This document shows, one piece after another, positions 25,710-34,624 of a stretch of DNA of 64,000 nucleotides. How positions within the stretch are numbered: position 1 is the first letter of the stretch; each line of letters opens with the position of its first letter. A program made the translations under genes and the position numbers. The DNA comes from Sulfitobacter alexandrii (GTDB lineage Bacteria; Pseudomonadota; Alphaproteobacteria; Rhodobacterales; Rhodobacteraceae). Under the pieces are notes generated by a model. The model searched no databases, was not told where the DNA came from, and saw only the letters and a program-made list of their open reading frames with translations. The DNA is taken from contig NZ_CP018076.1 of the NCBI RefSeq assembly GCF_001886735.1, forward strand, positions 1,116,001 to 1,180,000, written 5' to 3'.

Positions 25710-26105
25710 TCATTCGTCGACGTCGTCGATGTCGGCCTGACCCGAGAGCGCGCGGCGCACGTGGCTCCAGCTCAGCCCGATGCCGAGCACGAGGCTCAGC
25801 GCCCCCAGCGCCAGCCAGACGTTGAAACTCGAATTGTCGAGCCGCAGCACCTGCAGGTCATACAGCACCCAAAGCGCCGCACCGACCACCGCCAGCACCA
25901 GCAACATGCCGAAAGCCCCGATGGAGCGGAGCGTGGCGCGCAGGTAGATGATGTAGCCGATCAGCAGGAGCAGCCCCAGCAGGACCGCGATCGACAGGTT
26001 GGCGCCGCCGTAGTCCATCACCCAGTTGGTGTAGTTGTACTCCGTCGGATTGAAGGTCGCCGCCAGAAGCAGGAAGGCGCAGAGCCAGCGCGTCATGAAA
26101 CCCAT
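25710..26105 (-). CDS. small integral membrane protein (DUF6524-like)
   Basis: 131 residues with four predicted membrane spans and the conserved motif AATFNPTEYNYTNWVMDYG after the first span. This matches a short membrane family of rhodobacteria with no known role. The ATG at 26105 has GAGGGG about seven bases upstream; the frame is open further upstream without such a site. It is divergent from purA. Confidence 0.78.
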   Translation of the reverse strand: MGFMTRWLCAFLLLAATFNPTEYNYTNWVMDYGGANLSIAVLLGLLLLIGYIIYLRATLRSIGAFGMLLVLAVVGAALWVLYDLQVLRLDNSSFNVWLALGALSLVLGIGLSWSHVRRALSGQADIDDVDE

Positions 26106-26274
26106 CTTGAGACCCCTCTTTGCCGTGTGGCGCCGTGCATAACGCCTCGGCCCGGACAAAGTCCATGTTTCCGACGGGCCGCCGCGCATGTCCCGCGGGT
26201 TTCGGCGTTTTTCAGTTTCACCCGGCCGGCTTCGACGTTATAGCGAGGCCGGTTGCCAAAAGGGGAAATTCATC

Positions 26275-27567
26275 ATGGCCAATGTCGTTGTTGTCGGTGC
26301 CCAGTGGGGAGACGAGGGGAAAGGCAAGATTGTCGACTGGCTGTCCGAGCGCGCCGACGTGATCGCGCGGTTCCAGGGCGGGCATAACGCGGGCCACACG
26401 CTGGTGATCGACGGCGAGGTCTTCAAGCTGAGCCTGCTGCCCTCGGGCATCGTGCGGGGCGGAAAGCTGAGCGTGATCGGCAATGGCGTGGTGCTGGATC
26501 CGTGGCATCTGGTCAAGGAGATTGAGGGGCTGCGGGGACAGGGTGTCACCATCAGCCCAGAGACGCTCATGATCGCGGAGAACACGCCGCTGATCCTGCC
26601 GATTCACGGCGAGCTGGACCGCGCGCGCGAGGCGCAGAATTCGGTGGCCAAGATCGGCACCACCGGGCGCGGCATCGGCCCGGCCTACGAGGACAAGGTG
26701 GGGCGCCGCGCGGTGCGTGTGGCGGACCTGGCCGACGAGGCGACGCTGGAACTGCGCGTCGACCGCGCGCTGGTGCACCACGACGCGCTGCGCCGCGGGC
26801 TGGGGCTGGACCCGGTGGACCGCGACGCGCTGCTCGCCGCGCTCAAGGAGATCGCACCGGCGGTGCTGGAATACGCGGCACCCGTCTGGAAAGTCCTGAA
26901 CGAGCAGCGCAAGGCCGGCAAGCGTATCCTGTTCGAGGGCGCGCAGGGTGCGCTTCTGGACATCGACTTCGGCACCTACCCCTTCGTGACCTCGTCGAAC
27001 GTGATCGCCGGGCAGGCGGCGACGGGGACAGGCATCGGGCCCGGCTCCATCGACTTTGTCCTTGGCATCGTGAAGGCGTACACCACGCGGGTCGGCGAAG
27101 GGCCGTTCCCGGCGGAACTGCACGACGCGGACGGCCAGCGGCTGGGCGAGAGGGGGCACGAGTTCGGCACCGTTACGGGACGAAAGCGCCGTTGCGGCTG
27201 GTTCGACGCGGTTCTGGTGCGCCAGACCTGTGCCACATCCGGCGTGAACGGCATCGCGCTGACCAAGCTCGACGTGCTCGACGGCTTCGAGACGCTGAAG
27301 ATCTGCGTCGGCTACGAGCTTGACGGCGAGACGTTGGAGCATCTGCCGACCGCCGCGGATCAGCAGGCGCGCTGCACCCCGATCTTCGAGGAGATGCCGG
27401 GCTGGTCCCAGTCGACCGAAGGCGCACGCAGCTGGGCCGATCTGCCGGCGGAAGCGATCAAGTACGTGCGCCGGGTGGAGGAGTTGATCCAGTGTCCGGT
27501 GGCGCTACTCTCCACCTCGCCGGAGCGTGAAGACACCATCCTGGTGACCGACCCCTTCGCGGACTGA
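26275..27567 (+). CDS. purA: adenylosuccinate synthetase
   Basis: 430 residues. It joins IMP and aspartate with GTP hydrolysis, the first step from IMP to [14 protein letters not shown] (P-loop) and the [10 protein letters not shown] segment are at the N-terminus, [14 protein letters not shown] at about 130, and [10 protein letters not shown] near 300. AGGGGAA lies about ten bases before the ATG. Confidence 0.98.
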   Translation: MANVVVVGAQWGDEGKGKIVDWLSERADVIARFQGGHNAGHTLVIDGEVFKLSLLPSGIVRGGKLSVIGNGVVLDPWHLVKEIEGLRGQGVTISPETLMIAENTPLILPIHGELDRAREAQNSVAKIGTTGRGIGPAYEDKVGRRAVRVADLADEATLELRVDRALVHHDALRRGLGLDPVDRDALLAALKEIAPAVLEYAAPVWKVLNEQRKAGKRILFEGAQGALLDIDFGTYPFVTSSNVIAGQAATGTGIGPGSIDFVLGIVKAYTTRVGEGPFPAELHDADGQRLGERGHEFGTVTGRKRRCGWFDAVLVRQTCATSGVNGIALTKLDVLDGFETLKICVGYELDGETLEHLPTAADQQARCTPIFEEMPGWSQSTEGARSWADLPAEAIKYVRRVEELIQCPVALLSTSPEREDTILVTDPFAD

Positions 27568-27576
27568 GGAGGTTCC

Positions 27577-27801
27577 ATGGCCCTGAGTTACAAGGCCCGG
27601 CGCCGCTGGGCGCTCGTCATCCTGCTGATCGGGCTGCCGCTGTACATCGTGGTGGCGCTGAACGTGGTGGCGATGTTCGATCGCCCGTCGATCCTCGTGG
27701 AACTGGCGATCTACGTCGGGCTTGGCATTCTCTGGGCGATCCCTTTCAAGTTCGTGTTCAAGGGGATCGGGCAGGCCGACCCCGAGACGCGGGACGACTG
27801 A
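27577..27801 (+). CDS. DUF2842 membrane protein
   Basis: 74 residues with two membrane spans (ALVILLIGLPLYIVVALNVV; ELAIYVGLGILWAIPFKFVF) and basic residues at the N-terminus. This matches DUF2842, a short alphaproteobacterial family of unknown role. It starts nine bases after purA with AGGAGG upstream and is probably co-transcribed with it. Confidence 0.88.
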   Translation: MALSYKARRRWALVILLIGLPLYIVVALNVVAMFDRPSILVELAIYVGLGILWAIPFKFVFKGIGQADPETRDD

Positions 27802-27851
27802 GGCCACCCTCTCGGCAAGGGCCGGACCACCTGCACAGGCCTGCCGCGCAT

Positions 27852-27887
27852 ATGAAAAGGGCCGCCCTGGTGGGCGGCCCTTTTCAT
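27852..27887. terminator. bidirectional Rho-independent terminator
   Basis: A perfect 16-base-pair palindrome: ATGAAAAGGGCCGCCC, loop TGGT, GGGCGGCCCTTTTCAT. With A and T tracts on both sides it can act for the purA transcript on the plus strand and the convergent acidic-protein gene on the minus strand. Confidence 0.93.
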
Positions 27888-27903
27888 GAGGTGGTATCGG
27901 GTC

Positions 27904-30267
27904 TCAACCGGCGGCGCGCTGGTCCGGCCGGTAGCCGATATCCTCCGACACGGTGAAACGGCCGCCCTTGATCTTCTCGATCTTGCCCGCGCGCAGAAGC
28001 TGGCCGAACGAGCGCAGCCCGTCCTCCCGGCTGAAGCCGTCCTCGGGGCCCACCTGGCGCACCTTGGTCATCAGTTGCGGGCGCGAGAACTGTTCGAAAC
28101 CCTCGACGAAAGACATGTAGGCGGCTGCGGCCTCAAGCAGTTCGGACAGGGAATGGGCGCCCATTTCCTCGGCGTATTCGGCGAAACTGACAGCGCCGTT
28201 CGCGGGCGCCTTGGGTTCGGCCACAACGGCGGAGACGCGCCGGGGCCGTACCGGCCCCTCGGCGCGCGGACGGTCCACGTCGATCCGCTGTTCGGCGACC
28301 AGTTTCAGCGGGGCGGGGCGCGCCTCGCCCGGTCGGGCGGTGCGGCTGCCCGACCCGACGGGCCGGCGGGGGCGCACGACCTCTGCCAGGTCCGAGCGGA
28401 AGGCGCGGTCCTTTTCCTCGCGCTCCGTGTCGGTGCCGATGGCGCTGTCCGCCTTCTTGGCCGCCACGGCGGCGCGCAGATGGGCAAAGGCATTGCGGCG
28501 GGTCGTGCTTTCGGGCTCGTCCATCTGGTGGTCGGCCTCGGCCATCAGACGTGTCATGTCGCCGCTGCTCTCGTCTTCGATCGCGGGCAGGGTGTGGCGG
28601 GAGCTGCCGGCGACATGGCCAGACGCGGGATTGCGGTCCAGCGCCGCGCTGTCGCCCTCGATGTCCTTTTCCAGCTCGGCCAGTTCGCGGGCCAGTTCGC
28701 GCTCGTCCTCGGGCGACAGCGAGGTGCTGCCGCTCTTGGCGGGCGCGAGATCGTCGAGGTCCATGTCGCCGTCGGCGTCATCGTCGGAGAGCGAGAAGTC
28801 GTCCTCATCGTCGTCCAGCGACATTTCGAGGTCGTCCTCGTCGTCGTATTCCTCGAGCTGGCCGCGCGCGATCGCGGCTTCGAGGTCGGCGCGTTTGACC
28901 TTGATGACGCGCGCGCGGGGCTGTGGCGCCTGCGTGTCGGCCTCTTCGGTCTCCTGTGCCGTCTCGGCGTCGGCGACGTCGCTGTCCTCCGCCCATGTCT
29001 CGTCCTCGGTCTCGGCCGCGATGTCGAAATCGTCGTCATCCTCCGCGAAGGCGGCATCCTGCGCTTCTTCGGCCCGGTCCTGTTCGAGCGGGGCGTCGTC
29101 CTCGTCCGCCTCGTCCGTGTCGAACAGGTTCGAGAACGCCTCGTCGGTGTCCTCGGTCTCCGCCTCGTCGGAAAGGGCCGCCGCCTCAGCGTCGTCCTGC
29201 GTATCGTCCTCTTCCATCGCGAGGCGGTTCAAGATGTCGGTGTAATCGTCGTCTTCCGCGGCCTCGTCCTCGGCCTGCTCTGCCGCGTCGTCCGCGTCCA
29301 GCGCGTCTTCGATGTCGTGGCGGGCGAGGACGACAGCGTCCTGTTCGGCCACGTCCTCGCCGCCCATGTCGTCGTCGCCGTAGAAGGCGTGCGAATCGGC
29401 GGAGGCCGTGGCGATAGCGTGCTCGTCCTCGACATAGCTTTGGTCATCGGCGCTGTCATCGTGCTGGGCGACCACGGCGCGGATGCGCTGCAGCTTGGCG
29501 GCGATGCTGTCCGGGGCGGGGGCGGCACGGGGCGCCGGCATCGGCTCGGCCTCAGCCTCGGCCAGCTCGGGCTGGTCCGCGATATCGGCGGGCTCTTCCT
29601 CGAAATCGTCCGACGCGGCGGCATCGGGGGTGCTGTCGGCGAAGAAGGATTCGACGTCGGCATCCGGTTGGCCGGGAACGATGTCGCTCTCCTCCTCCTC
29701 GGCAGCGGCCGCTTCGAGTGTGGCGACGGCGGCGGTATCAGCGACATAACCGATCTCTTCGGCCGGCATTTCCGCTTCCGGTGCCGTCTCTGCCTCTGCC
29801 TCGGCCTCGGCGGTCGCGGTGTCTGGCAGGTCGGCGACATCGACATGCGCCTCCGCCGCGATCGCGGCGTCCCGGGCATCGACTTCGGGCTGGGCCGGAG
29901 CTTCGGCGGGTGCCTCGGCGACGGGTGCCTCGGGGGCGGGAGATGCGGCGGCAGCCTGCGGTTCCGAAACGGTGGATTTGGCGACCGGCGTCTGCGGCGC
30001 CTCGCGGTAGTCGTCCAGCGCGCTGAGGACGATCTTGCCCTCGTGTTCGCGCGCCTGCACACGGCGCGAGATTTCCTTCTGAGCGATCCGGGCCAGCATT
30101 TCCGCATCGGGCTGCGGCGGCTCGGCGCCGAAGTAACGGTCATCCGCCGCCAGGTCGCGGAAATACTCCGCAATCGCCTTCATGGTGCCGAAGCTGTCAT
30201 CGAAACCTTCCAGCGTGCACGAAAACGTGCCATAGGAAACGGTCAGGATCTTGTTGTTACTCATCAT
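27904..30267 (-). CDS. very acidic, largely disordered hypothetical protein
   Basis: 787 residues. A folded N-terminal domain of about 75 residues (ILTVSYGTFSCTLEGFDDSF, then KAIAEYFRDLAADDRYFG) is followed by roughly 500 residues dominated by Glu, Asp and Ala. A folded C-terminal domain of about 100 residues (FAEYAEEMGAHSLSELLEAA, then FSRPQLMTKVRQV) ends with a winged-helix-like LRAGKIEKIKGGRFTV. Only the ends look conserved. No function is recognised; similar rhodobacterial proteins are sometimes labelled as chemotaxis or lipoproteins without support. The gene is divergent from thiN. Confidence 0.75.
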   Translation of the reverse strand: MMSNNKILTVSYGTFSCTLEGFDDSFGTMKAIAEYFRDLAADDRYFGAEPPQPDAEMLARIAQKEISRRVQAREHEGKIVLSALDDYREAPQTPVAKSTVSEPQAAAASPAPEAPVAEAPAEAPAQPEVDARDAAIAAEAHVDVADLPDTATAEAEAEAETAPEAEMPAEEIGYVADTAAVATLEAAAAEEEESDIVPGQPDADVESFFADSTPDAAASDDFEEEPADIADQPELAEAEAEPMPAPRAAPAPDSIAAKLQRIRAVVAQHDDSADDQSYVEDEHAIATASADSHAFYGDDDMGGEDVAEQDAVVLARHDIEDALDADDAAEQAEDEAAEDDDYTDILNRLAMEEDDTQDDAEAAALSDEAETEDTDEAFSNLFDTDEADEDDAPLEQDRAEEAQDAAFAEDDDDFDIAAETEDETWAEDSDVADAETAQETEEADTQAPQPRARVIKVKRADLEAAIARGQLEEYDDEDDLEMSLDDDEDDFSLSDDDADGDMDLDDLAPAKSGSTSLSPEDERELARELAELEKDIEGDSAALDRNPASGHVAGSSRHTLPAIEDESSGDMTRLMAEADHQMDEPESTTRRNAFAHLRAAVAAKKADSAIGTDTEREEKDRAFRSDLAEVVRPRRPVGSGSRTARPGEARPAPLKLVAEQRIDVDRPRAEGPVRPRRVSAVVAEPKAPANGAVSFAEYAEEMGAHSLSELLEAAAAYMSFVEGFEQFSRPQLMTKVRQVGPEDGFSREDGLRSFGQLLRAGKIEKIKGGRFTVSEDIGYRPDQRAAG

Positions 30268-30405
30268 CGGATGCTCGTCCTCTGCGGTTGTGCAGAAATC
30301 TGTTTACCACGATGTCCAAGACCAAACCGGCCCGAATCTGTGCAAGGCATCGTATCATTTCAAGGCCAGAATGTGATCTGTTTCCAATACGAGGGCAAAT
30401 GAGCC

Positions 30406-31119
30406 ATGACTGACGGCATTGTTGCCGGGACGAAAAGCATTGTTCACGATGCGGGTCCAATCACGCTGGTAGGTGGGGGCCATGCTACCGCGCAAGAACT
30501 TGCCGAAGCGTTGACGCTGGCGCCCAGGTGCGTCGCGGCCGATGGCGGCGCGGCGATGGCGCTGCGCGCGGGCGTGATGCCCGAAGCGGTGATCGGGGAT
30601 TTCGACTCCCTCGCGACCGAGGACCGGCTGGTCATGCCGGCGGAGCGCCTGCATTTCATCGCAGAGCAGGACAGCACTGATTTCGAAAAGGCGCTGACCC
30701 GGATCGCGGCGCCTTTGGTGATCGCCGTGGGCTTCACCGGCGGCCGGCTGGATCACCAGTTGGCGGCGCTGCACACGCTGATGGTCTGCGCCGACCGCCC
30801 CTGCATCCTGCTGGGCGCGGAGGAGGTGACCTTTCTGGCGCCGCCGCGGATTTCGCTGCCGACCGTACCGGACGAGGTGGTTTCCCTGTTTCCGCTGGGG
30901 CCCGTCACGGCGCGCAGTTCCGGGTTGCACTGGCCGCTCGACGGGCTGGAGTTCGCGCCCGGCGTGCAGTCTGGTACATCGAACCATGCCACCGGGCCGG
31001 TCACGGTCGAGGTGGATTGCCCGTCGATGCTGATGCTGCTGCCGCGCAGGATGCTCAGGCCGGTTGCGGCTTCACTTGTTGCGCCAGAAGCCGGGCGGTG
31101 GCCTGCTCGCGCAGGATGA
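30406..31119 (+). CDS. thiN: thiamine pyrophosphokinase
   Basis: 237 residues. It transfers pyrophosphate from ATP to thiamine to make thiamine diphosphate. Family motifs are present: AADGGAAMAL, AVIGDFDSL, EQDSTDFEKAL and GFTGGRLDHQLA, then a small C-terminal beta-sandwich (FPLGPVTARSSGLHWPL). The 3' end overlaps the convergent transporter gene by 65 bases, which is unusual. Confidence 0.92.
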   Translation: MTDGIVAGTKSIVHDAGPITLVGGGHATAQELAEALTLAPRCVAADGGAAMALRAGVMPEAVIGDFDSLATEDRLVMPAERLHFIAEQDSTDFEKALTRIAAPLVIAVGFTGGRLDHQLAALHTLMVCADRPCILLGAEEVTFLAPPRISLPTVPDEVVSLFPLGPVTARSSGLHWPLDGLEFAPGVQSGTSNHATGPVTVEVDCPSMLMLLPRRMLRPVAASLVAPEAGRWPARAG

Positions 31120-31978
31120 TATAGAGGCCCGCGACCATGGTGACGACGATGCCCGCACCGGCAAGAAGGTTGGGCAGGTCGCTGAAGATCACCCAGCCCA
31201 GCAGCGTGGCGAAAGGAATTTCGAGGTACTGCATCGGGGCCAGCGTGGCGGAAGGCGCGTAGCGCAGCGACCATGTCATCAGCAGGTGGGCGAGGGTGCC
31301 GAGCACGCCGATGGCGATCAGCAGGCCCCATTCCCGGCTGTCGGGGCTCTGAAGGCCGAGCACCGGCAGGTCGAGGAGGGAGCCCAGCAGCAGGAGGGGC
31401 GCGATCATCACCACCGCCATGACCCCGCTGACCGCCTGAAGGCCGATCGGATCGGTTTGCCGCGCGATCTGGCGCGTGATCAGCATGAAGACCGAGAAGT
31501 TCGCGGCGACGAAGACCGGGAGTAGCGCGGGCCAGCCGACCTCGGCAAAACTGGGCTGGACCACGAGCAGGGTGCCGATGAAGCCGACAAGGCAGGCGAA
31601 GAGGCGGCGGACACCGACTTCCTCTCCGAGCACGAAGCGGCCAAGGATCAGCATGAAGAACGGCATGACGAACAGGATCGCGATGGCGTCGGCCAGCGGC
31701 AGATAGGTCAGGGCCGTGAACATGCCCAGAATGCCAACGACATGCAGCAGGGTCCGCAGGAGTGTCAGTGCCAGCACGCGGCCCCGCATCCGCCAGAGCC
31801 GGCCCGTCGCCCAGACCAGCGGGATCAGCATCAGCGCCTGAATGGCGAAGCGGAACAGGACGACCTGCACAAGCGGGACGGACGCGCCCAGCAGCTTTGC
31901 GATGGCATCTCCGGCGGGTGCGAGGATGCAGAAGCCCAGCATGAGGCTGATTCCAAGGAGGGGGCGGTCTTCACTCAT
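31055..31978 (-). CDS. EamA/DMT family transporter
   Basis: 307 residues with ten predicted membrane spans in two EamA repeats of about 135 residues each. LTYLPLADAIAILFVMPFF is typical of the first and PSATLAPMQYLEIPFATLLG of the second. The family exports or imports small metabolites; the substrate is not evident. Its end overlaps thiN on the opposite strand by 65 bases. Confidence 0.9.
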   Translation of the reverse strand: MSEDRPLLGISLMLGFCILAPAGDAIAKLLGASVPLVQVVLFRFAIQALMLIPLVWATGRLWRMRGRVLALTLLRTLLHVVGILGMFTALTYLPLADAIAILFVMPFFMLILGRFVLGEEVGVRRLFACLVGFIGTLLVVQPSFAEVGWPALLPVFVAANFSVFMLITRQIARQTDPIGLQAVSGVMAVVMIAPLLLLGSLLDLPVLGLQSPDSREWGLLIAIGVLGTLAHLLMTWSLRYAPSATLAPMQYLEIPFATLLGWVIFSDLPNLLAGAGIVVTMVAGLYIILREQATARLLAQQVKPQPA

Positions 31979-32019
31979 CCGCGCAAGCTATGCTGTCGCG
32001 CGGGGGCGGACAAGGCGGC

Positions 32020-33441
32020 CTATGCGGCGGGACGGCCCAGCTCCACCTGGTTGCGGCCCTTGACCTTGGCGGCATACAGCGCCCTGTCGGCCTCTTCCAT
32101 CAGGCGGCTGCCCCTTTCCTGGGGCGAAACACGGGCATGGCCCGGCTCCGCGACAGCGGGAGGGATGGACGCCATTGCCATCCCGATGCTGATCGTGATC
32201 CGCACGGGCGTCGCGCTGCCGGGCAGGTCGAACGGCCGGGAGCCGATCAGGTTGCAAAGCCGCCCCGCTGCCTGCCGCGCTTCGGGCAGGGTCAGGCCGG
32301 GCATGACGATCATGAATTCCTCGCCGCCGATGCGGGCTGCCAGATCGGCCGGGCGCAGTGCGCCGCGCAGCCTGTCCGCCACCTGCACCAGCGCGGCATC
32401 GCCCGAGGCATGGCCGAAAAGGTCGTTGATCCGCTTGAAATGGTCGAGGTCGCAGACCATCACCGCAAGGGGGCGTCCCGCGCCCTGGGCCTGGTCGGCG
32501 AGCTTGGTCAGGTGCGGCATCGCGTAGCGGCGGTTGTAGAGGCTTGTAAGAGGGTCGAGGCTGGCTGCCCTGAGGCCCGAGCGGATGGTGTGGCGCAAAT
32601 TCTCGGTCATGCGCTTGCGCCGCAGCAACGTCCTGAGCCGCAGGGCCAGTTCGCCTGCGTCGAAACCGTCGGTCATCAGGTCATCCGCGCCGAGGTCGAG
32701 CGCGCTGGCGGCAAGCGCCGCGTCGGCCACGGTCTGCAGAACGAGGATGCCCGCGTGCCGGGTTCGCGCGGTCGCCCTGAGGGCGGAGATCAGCCGCAGG
32801 TTATCCTCGGGCCGGACGACGGTGCCGTCTATGACGAGGACGAAAACATCCGGTGCCGTGGCGATGACGCGTTCGCTCATGACGTCGCTGCCGCCGGCCA
32901 GTCGCACCCGCCCCCCAAGGAGCGGCCGCAGCGCGATGGACCAGCGTTGCAGCCTTGCGCTGTCCTGTCCCACGAGGACGAAATCGCCCTGTGGACCGAA
33001 GGGCATTTCCGGTTCGGCGAAGCCGAGCGCACGGTCCGCGTCGTCGCGAAAGCGCAGGTCGGCTTCGGCATTGAAGGCGCGGATCAGGCTGCGCACCCGG
33101 CTGAGAAGAAGGGTCTCGTCGAAAGGGCGGACCAGCACATCCTGCACACCCGCCTCGAGCGCGGCCATGCGCGTGGTGCGATCGTTCTCTCCGGCGAGGG
33201 CAAGGACAGCGACAGGTCCGCCGCGGGGCCGGTCGGACAGCCGCCTGCAGAGGTCTGCCGCCGATCCGTCGGGCAGATCCATCGCGCTGATGATCAGGTC
33301 GGGCCCCTGCGAACGTGTGATTTCCAGCGCTTCCGCCAGCGTGCCTGCCTGCAGCACGCCGAAGAACGCGCTGGCGAGCTTGACCTTGAGCATGATCCGG
33401 TTGGTGGCAATCGGATCCACGATAAGGATTTTACCTTGCAT
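32020..33441 (-). CDS. PleD-like diguanylate cyclase with degenerate receiver domains
   Basis: 473 residues: two receiver-like domains (about 1-125 and 150-290) and a GGDEF domain (about 300-470). The catalytic motif is GGEEF at 372-376, which is active in many cyclases. The allosteric inhibition site RPAD lies five residues before it. In the first receiver the phosphoacceptor position reads Ala (LIISAMDLP, residue 53), and the second also lacks the usual LLD-x-MP context. Control by phosphorylation, as in Caulobacter PleD, is therefore doubtful. It is a single gene on the minus strand, divergent from the DUF3572 gene. Confidence 0.88.
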   Translation of the reverse strand: MQGKILIVDPIATNRIMLKVKLASAFFGVLQAGTLAEALEITRSQGPDLIISAMDLPDGSAADLCRRLSDRPRGGPVAVLALAGENDRTTRMAALEAGVQDVLVRPFDETLLLSRVRSLIRAFNAEADLRFRDDADRALGFAEPEMPFGPQGDFVLVGQDSARLQRWSIALRPLLGGRVRLAGGSDVMSERVIATAPDVFVLVIDGTVVRPEDNLRLISALRATARTRHAGILVLQTVADAALAASALDLGADDLMTDGFDAGELALRLRTLLRRKRMTENLRHTIRSGLRAASLDPLTSLYNRRYAMPHLTKLADQAQGAGRPLAVMVCDLDHFKRINDLFGHASGDAALVQVADRLRGALRPADLAARIGGEEFMIVMPGLTLPEARQAAGRLCNLIGSRPFDLPGSATPVRITISIGMAMASIPPAVAEPGHARVSPQERGSRLMEEADRALYAAKVKGRNQVELGRPAA

Positions 33442-33541
33442 GCCCCCGTGCTCCGCGAGATGAATGAACAGACTTGATCACCAACTTCTTGGGCCCATTG
33501 GTTAACAAAGCGTTGCCAGGCCCTCAAAAACCGGAGATCCC

Positions 33542-33826
33542 ATGCGAAATGCGCAAGAGTCTGCCGAACGTTTTGCCCTGCAGGCGTTGGCCTGGCTGGT
33601 CGGCAACGACGACCTGCTGCCGGTGTTCCTGGGCAGCACGGGCGCGTCCGAGGCAGACCTGAAGCAGCGTGCGGCCGATCCGGTCTTTCTCGGCGCCGTG
33701 CTCGACTTCGTCATGATGGACGACGCCTGGGTCGTCGCCTTCTGCGATTCGGTCGACGCGAGCTACGACAGGCCGATGATGGCGCGGGCCGCCCTGCCGG
33801 GTGGCGAACAGGTGAACTGGACATGA
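33542..33826 (+). CDS. DUF3572 family protein
   Basis: 94 residues, helical and acidic: ALAWLVGNDDLLPVFLGSTG and AVLDFVMMDDAWVVAFC are the family core. The family is restricted mainly to alphaproteobacteria and has no known role. Its stop overlaps the start of the HAD gene (ATGA), so the two are co-translated. Confidence 0.87.
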   Translation: MRNAQESAERFALQALAWLVGNDDLLPVFLGSTGASEADLKQRAADPVFLGAVLDFVMMDDAWVVAFCDSVDASYDRPMMARAALPGGEQVNWT

Positions 33827-34533
33827 GCGCGTTCGGCGCTGTGCTCTTCGACAAGGACGGTACCCTGTTCGATTTCGCCGCCACCTGGGAGGCGTGGGCA
33901 ACGGCCTTTCTGACCAGATTGTGCGGCGCGGATACCGACCGGGCCGTGCGCGCGGGCAAGCTGATCGGTTTCGACCTGCGGACCGCGAAGTTCGCGCCCG
34001 ACAGCGTGGTCATCGCCGGCACGCCGAGCGAAGTGGCAGAGGTGCTGCGCCCGTCGTTTCCGGAGCTGTCCGGCCCGGCGCTGATCGCCGTGCTGAACGA
34101 GGAGGCCGCGCGCGCACCCCAGCGCGAGGCGGTGCCGCTGGTGCCCCTGCTGACGGCGCTGCGCGACCGGGGTCTCGCGCTGGGCGTGGCCACCAACGAT
34201 GCGATCGGCCCCGCGCGCGTGCACCTGGCGGAAGCGGGGGTCGCCGGGCTGTTCGATTTCATCGCGGGTTTCGACAGCGGTTACGGGGCCAAGCCGGAAG
34301 CGGGCCAGATGTTTGCCTTCGCCACCGCCTGCGATCTGCCGCCGAGGCGGATCGTCATGGTCGGGGACAGCGCCCATGACCTGCATGCCGGGCGCGCGGC
34401 GGGAATGGCCTGCGTGGCAGTGCTGACCGGGATGGCCGGGCGGGACACGCTCGCGCCGCTGGCGGACGCGGTCCTGCCCGATATCGGGCATCTGCCCGCA
34501 TGGCTGGACGCGCAGGGCGACACAACCGGCTGA
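33823..34533 (+). CDS. HAD-superfamily phosphatase (phosphoglycolate phosphatase-like)
   Basis: 236 residues with all four HAD motifs: LFDKDGTLFDF (nucleophile Asp), GVATND (motif II), GYGAKPEAG (Lys) and MVGDSAHDLHAG (metal Asp). A helical cap of about residues 15-85 makes it class C1, as in Gph-like phosphatases. The natural substrate could be 2-phosphoglycolate or another small phosphoester. Confidence 0.88.
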   Translation: MSAFGAVLFDKDGTLFDFAATWEAWATAFLTRLCGADTDRAVRAGKLIGFDLRTAKFAPDSVVIAGTPSEVAEVLRPSFPELSGPALIAVLNEEAARAPQREAVPLVPLLTALRDRGLALGVATNDAIGPARVHLAEAGVAGLFDFIAGFDSGYGAKPEAGQMFAFATACDLPPRRIVMVGDSAHDLHAGRAAGMACVAVLTGMAGRDTLAPLADAVLPDIGHLPAWLDAQGDTTG

Positions 34534-34624
34534 GGGTTTCCCCAAAGCGACATGATCCGTCGCGAACGGAACGGATGGGCGCGCGGGCCTGATGCCTTCT
34601 GGGGGAAGCCTCAGGAGAGCGATC

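Noticed and set aside
27886..30402. An 838-codon plus-strand open frame opposite the acidic protein
   Set aside because: It runs through the terminator and the divergent promoter region, and its Val/Gly/Arg-rich sequence is the mirror of the acidic codons. The minus-strand protein has folded ends and a sensible start.
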